Assembly (NCBI GenBank): GCA_011052285.1
Contig: DRJH01000447.1
Location: 1-14,959 of the forward strand
From: Gammaproteobacteria bacterium
GTDB taxonomy: Bacteria; Pseudomonadota; Gammaproteobacteria; Arenicellales; DRJH01
DNA: 14,959 nt
Direction: 5' to 3'
Below are positions 13,666 to 14,959 of this stretch, piece by piece. The notes beneath the pieces are model-generated. The model was not told the DNA's origin. It saw only the letters and a program-made list of their open reading frames with translations, and ran no database searches. How positions within the stretch are numbered: position 1 is the stretch's first letter; the number at the start of each line of letters is the position of its first letter. The position numbers and the translations under genes are program-made.

Positions 13666-14959
13666 TCAAAATGGCATCCCGGGCATTTGCCCGCGCATAC
13701 CCCGCATCATCTTTGCCATCCCGCCCTTCTTCTTCATCCGTTTCATCATTTTCTGCATTTGGGCAAATTGCTTGAGCAGACGGTTCAAATCCTGGATCCG
13801 GGTCCCCGAGCCACTGGCAATACGACGTTTGCGGGAACCTCGTATCAGGGCTGGAAAACGACGCTCATGCGGGGTCATGGAATTGATCATCACTACCATT
13901 TTTAATGTTTCGCTGTCACCCATCTGATGAGCGGCCTGTTTGGGCAGATTGGCCGCCCCCGGCAACTTGTCCAACATACCGGAAATGCCACCCATGTTTT
14001 GCATCTGCAGTAGTTGTTCACGAAAATCCTCAAGGTCAAAACCCTTGCCCCTGGCCAGCTTGGCAGCCAGTTTTTGTGCTTTGGCGTGGTCGACTTTTTC
14101 CTCGGCCTGTTCAACCAGGCTCAATACATCGCCCATCCCCAATATACGGGATGCCACCCGATCCGGATAAAATGGCTCCAGAGCATCTACGGACTCTCCA
14201 GCCCCCAAAAACTTGATTGCTTTGCCGGTAACTTCCCGCACCGAAAGCGCCGCACCCCCGCGGGCATCACCGTCCACCTTGGTCAAAATCACTCCGGTTA
14301 GCGGCAATGCCTCGGCAAAGGATCTGGCGCTGTTGACCGCATCCTGCCCGGTCATGGCGTCGACCACAAACAGGGTCTCTACCGGTTCTACGGCTTGATG
14401 GATGGCCTGGATTTCCGCCATCATTTCGGCATCGATATGGGTGCGACCGGCAGTATCGATAATCAGTACATCCAGCAAGCGCTCCGTTGCCAGCTGGTGG
14501 GCCAACCGGGTAATTTCGACGGGTTGCTGATCGGTGGTACTGGGAAACCATTCCACATCCAGATCGGCAACGATCCTGTGCAATTGTTCAATAGCGGCCG
14601 GCCTGTAAACATCAACGCTGGTCACCATGACGCTTTTATGGTCTCTTTCAACCAGCCTTTTGGCCAGTTTGGCGGTTGTGGTTGTTTTGCCTGCCCCCTG
14701 TAATCCAGCCATCAAAATGACCGCTGGAGGCCGGGTATTGAGATCAAGTGCATCATTCTCACCGCCCATAACCGAGACCAGTTCCTGATGGACATATTTG
14801 ATTAACACCTGCCCTGGATACAAGGCCCCCATCACTTCCTTGCCCACTGCGCGTTCCCGCACCCGCGCCATAAATGACTTGACCACAGGCAACGCTACAT
14901 CTGCCTCCAGCAGAGCAACCCGTACCTCTCGCAAGGCGGCTTGGATATTGTCTTCAGTC
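13666..14959 (-). CDS. ffh: Signal recognition particle protein Ffh (SRP54), partial, N-terminus off window
   Basis: The frame runs from stop 13666 through the right edge. The edge codons read TEDNIQAALREVRVALLEADVALPVV, the usual N-domain sequence, so the TTG at 14934 is not the start and roughly the first 25 residues lie outside the window. The G domain shows GLQGAGKTTTTAKLA (P-loop), DVYRPAAIEQL, DTAGR, and TKVDGDARGGAALS, with the closing GAGE motif. The M domain is Met-rich, with the RNA-binding SGSGTRIQDLNRLLKQF helix-turn-helix and a tail of MRGMRGQMPGMPF type. Ffh binds 4.5S RNA and signal peptides of nascent membrane proteins and works with the receptor FtsY at the inner membrane. 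The gene is intact apart from the window cut. Confidence 0.97.
   Translation of the reverse strand, partial: TEDNIQAALREVRVALLEADVALPVVKSFMARVRERAVGKEVMGALYPGQVLIKYVHQELVSVMGGENDALDLNTRPPAVILMAGLQGAGKTTTTAKLAKRLVERDHKSVMVTSVDVYRPAAIEQLHRIVADLDVEWFPSTTDQQPVEITRLAHQLATERLLDVLIIDTAGRTHIDAEMMAEIQAIHQAVEPVETLFVVDAMTGQDAVNSARSFAEALPLTGVILTKVDGDARGGAALSVREVTGKAIKFLGAGESVDALEPFYPDRVASRILGMGDVLSLVEQAEEKVDHAKAQKLAAKLARGKGFDLEDFREQLLQMQNMGGISGMLDKLPGAANLPKQAAHQMGDSETLKMVVMINSMTPHERRFPALIRGSRKRRIASGSGTRIQDLNRLLKQFAQMQKMMKRMKKKGGMAKMMRGMRGQMPGMPF

Noticed and set aside
13905..14703. Several plus-strand open frames across the ffh region
   Set aside because: They are antisense shadows of the clearly conserved Ffh frame and show no protein-family features.
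1..14959. CRISPR array, phage genes or defence system
   Set aside because: No regularly spaced repeats, cas-like proteins, phage structural genes or known defence domains are visible on either strand.

Overview
The window comes from a gammaproteobacterium of moderate GC. The Ffh, FkpA-type and NtrC-type sequences all fit this, but no rRNA or other marker here fixes the genus. A sulfur-respiring or sulfur-cycling lifestyle is an inference from the left-hand block.

Positions 1-1577 (minus strand) hold the start of a tetrathionate/polysulfide-reductase-like operon: a Tat-exported four-cluster Fe-S subunit (TtrB-like) followed by an NrfD/TtrC-like membrane subunit that runs off the left edge. 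Divergent from it, 1869-5580 (plus strand) is a tightly overlapping three-gene regulatory operon: a PhnD-like periplasmic binding protein, a membrane histidine kinase and an NtrC-family sigma-54 activator. The 291-bp space between the two carries a sigma-54 -24/-12 promoter facing the reductase genes, a near-consensus IHF site, and two spaced copies of a dyad-bearing 18-bp repeat at typical enhancer distance. Together these read as a ligand-sensing, sigma-54-dependent switch for the reductase. It looks like a version of the TtrS/TtrR system in which the PhnD-like sensor domain is a separate protein.

Positions 5743-10707 (minus strand) hold a complete branched-chain amino-acid-type (HAAT) ABC transporter in the order binding protein, LivH, LivM, LivG, LivF. 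The last four genes overlap or nearly overlap. A strong 9-bp hairpin separates the binding-protein gene from the permeases. The substrate cannot be read from sequence. Upstream on the same strand are a periplasmic FkpA/Mip-type peptidyl-prolyl isomerase (10855-11529) and a CDF cation efflux protein (11737-12870).

Two copies of a ~140-bp non-coding miniature transposable element (11581-11722 and 13057-13196, about 92% identical, same orientation) flank the CDF gene. The second copy has a perfect 8-bp target duplication and GTAAC...GTTAC inverted ends, which fits mobilisation by an IS66-family transposase. Removing it and one duplication copy restores a 68-codon reading frame overlapping the CDF start. 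The right end holds a small Trm112-like protein gene (13363-13629, plus) convergent with ffh (minus), whose N-terminus lies beyond the right edge. No rRNA, tRNA, CRISPR array or phage gene was seen.
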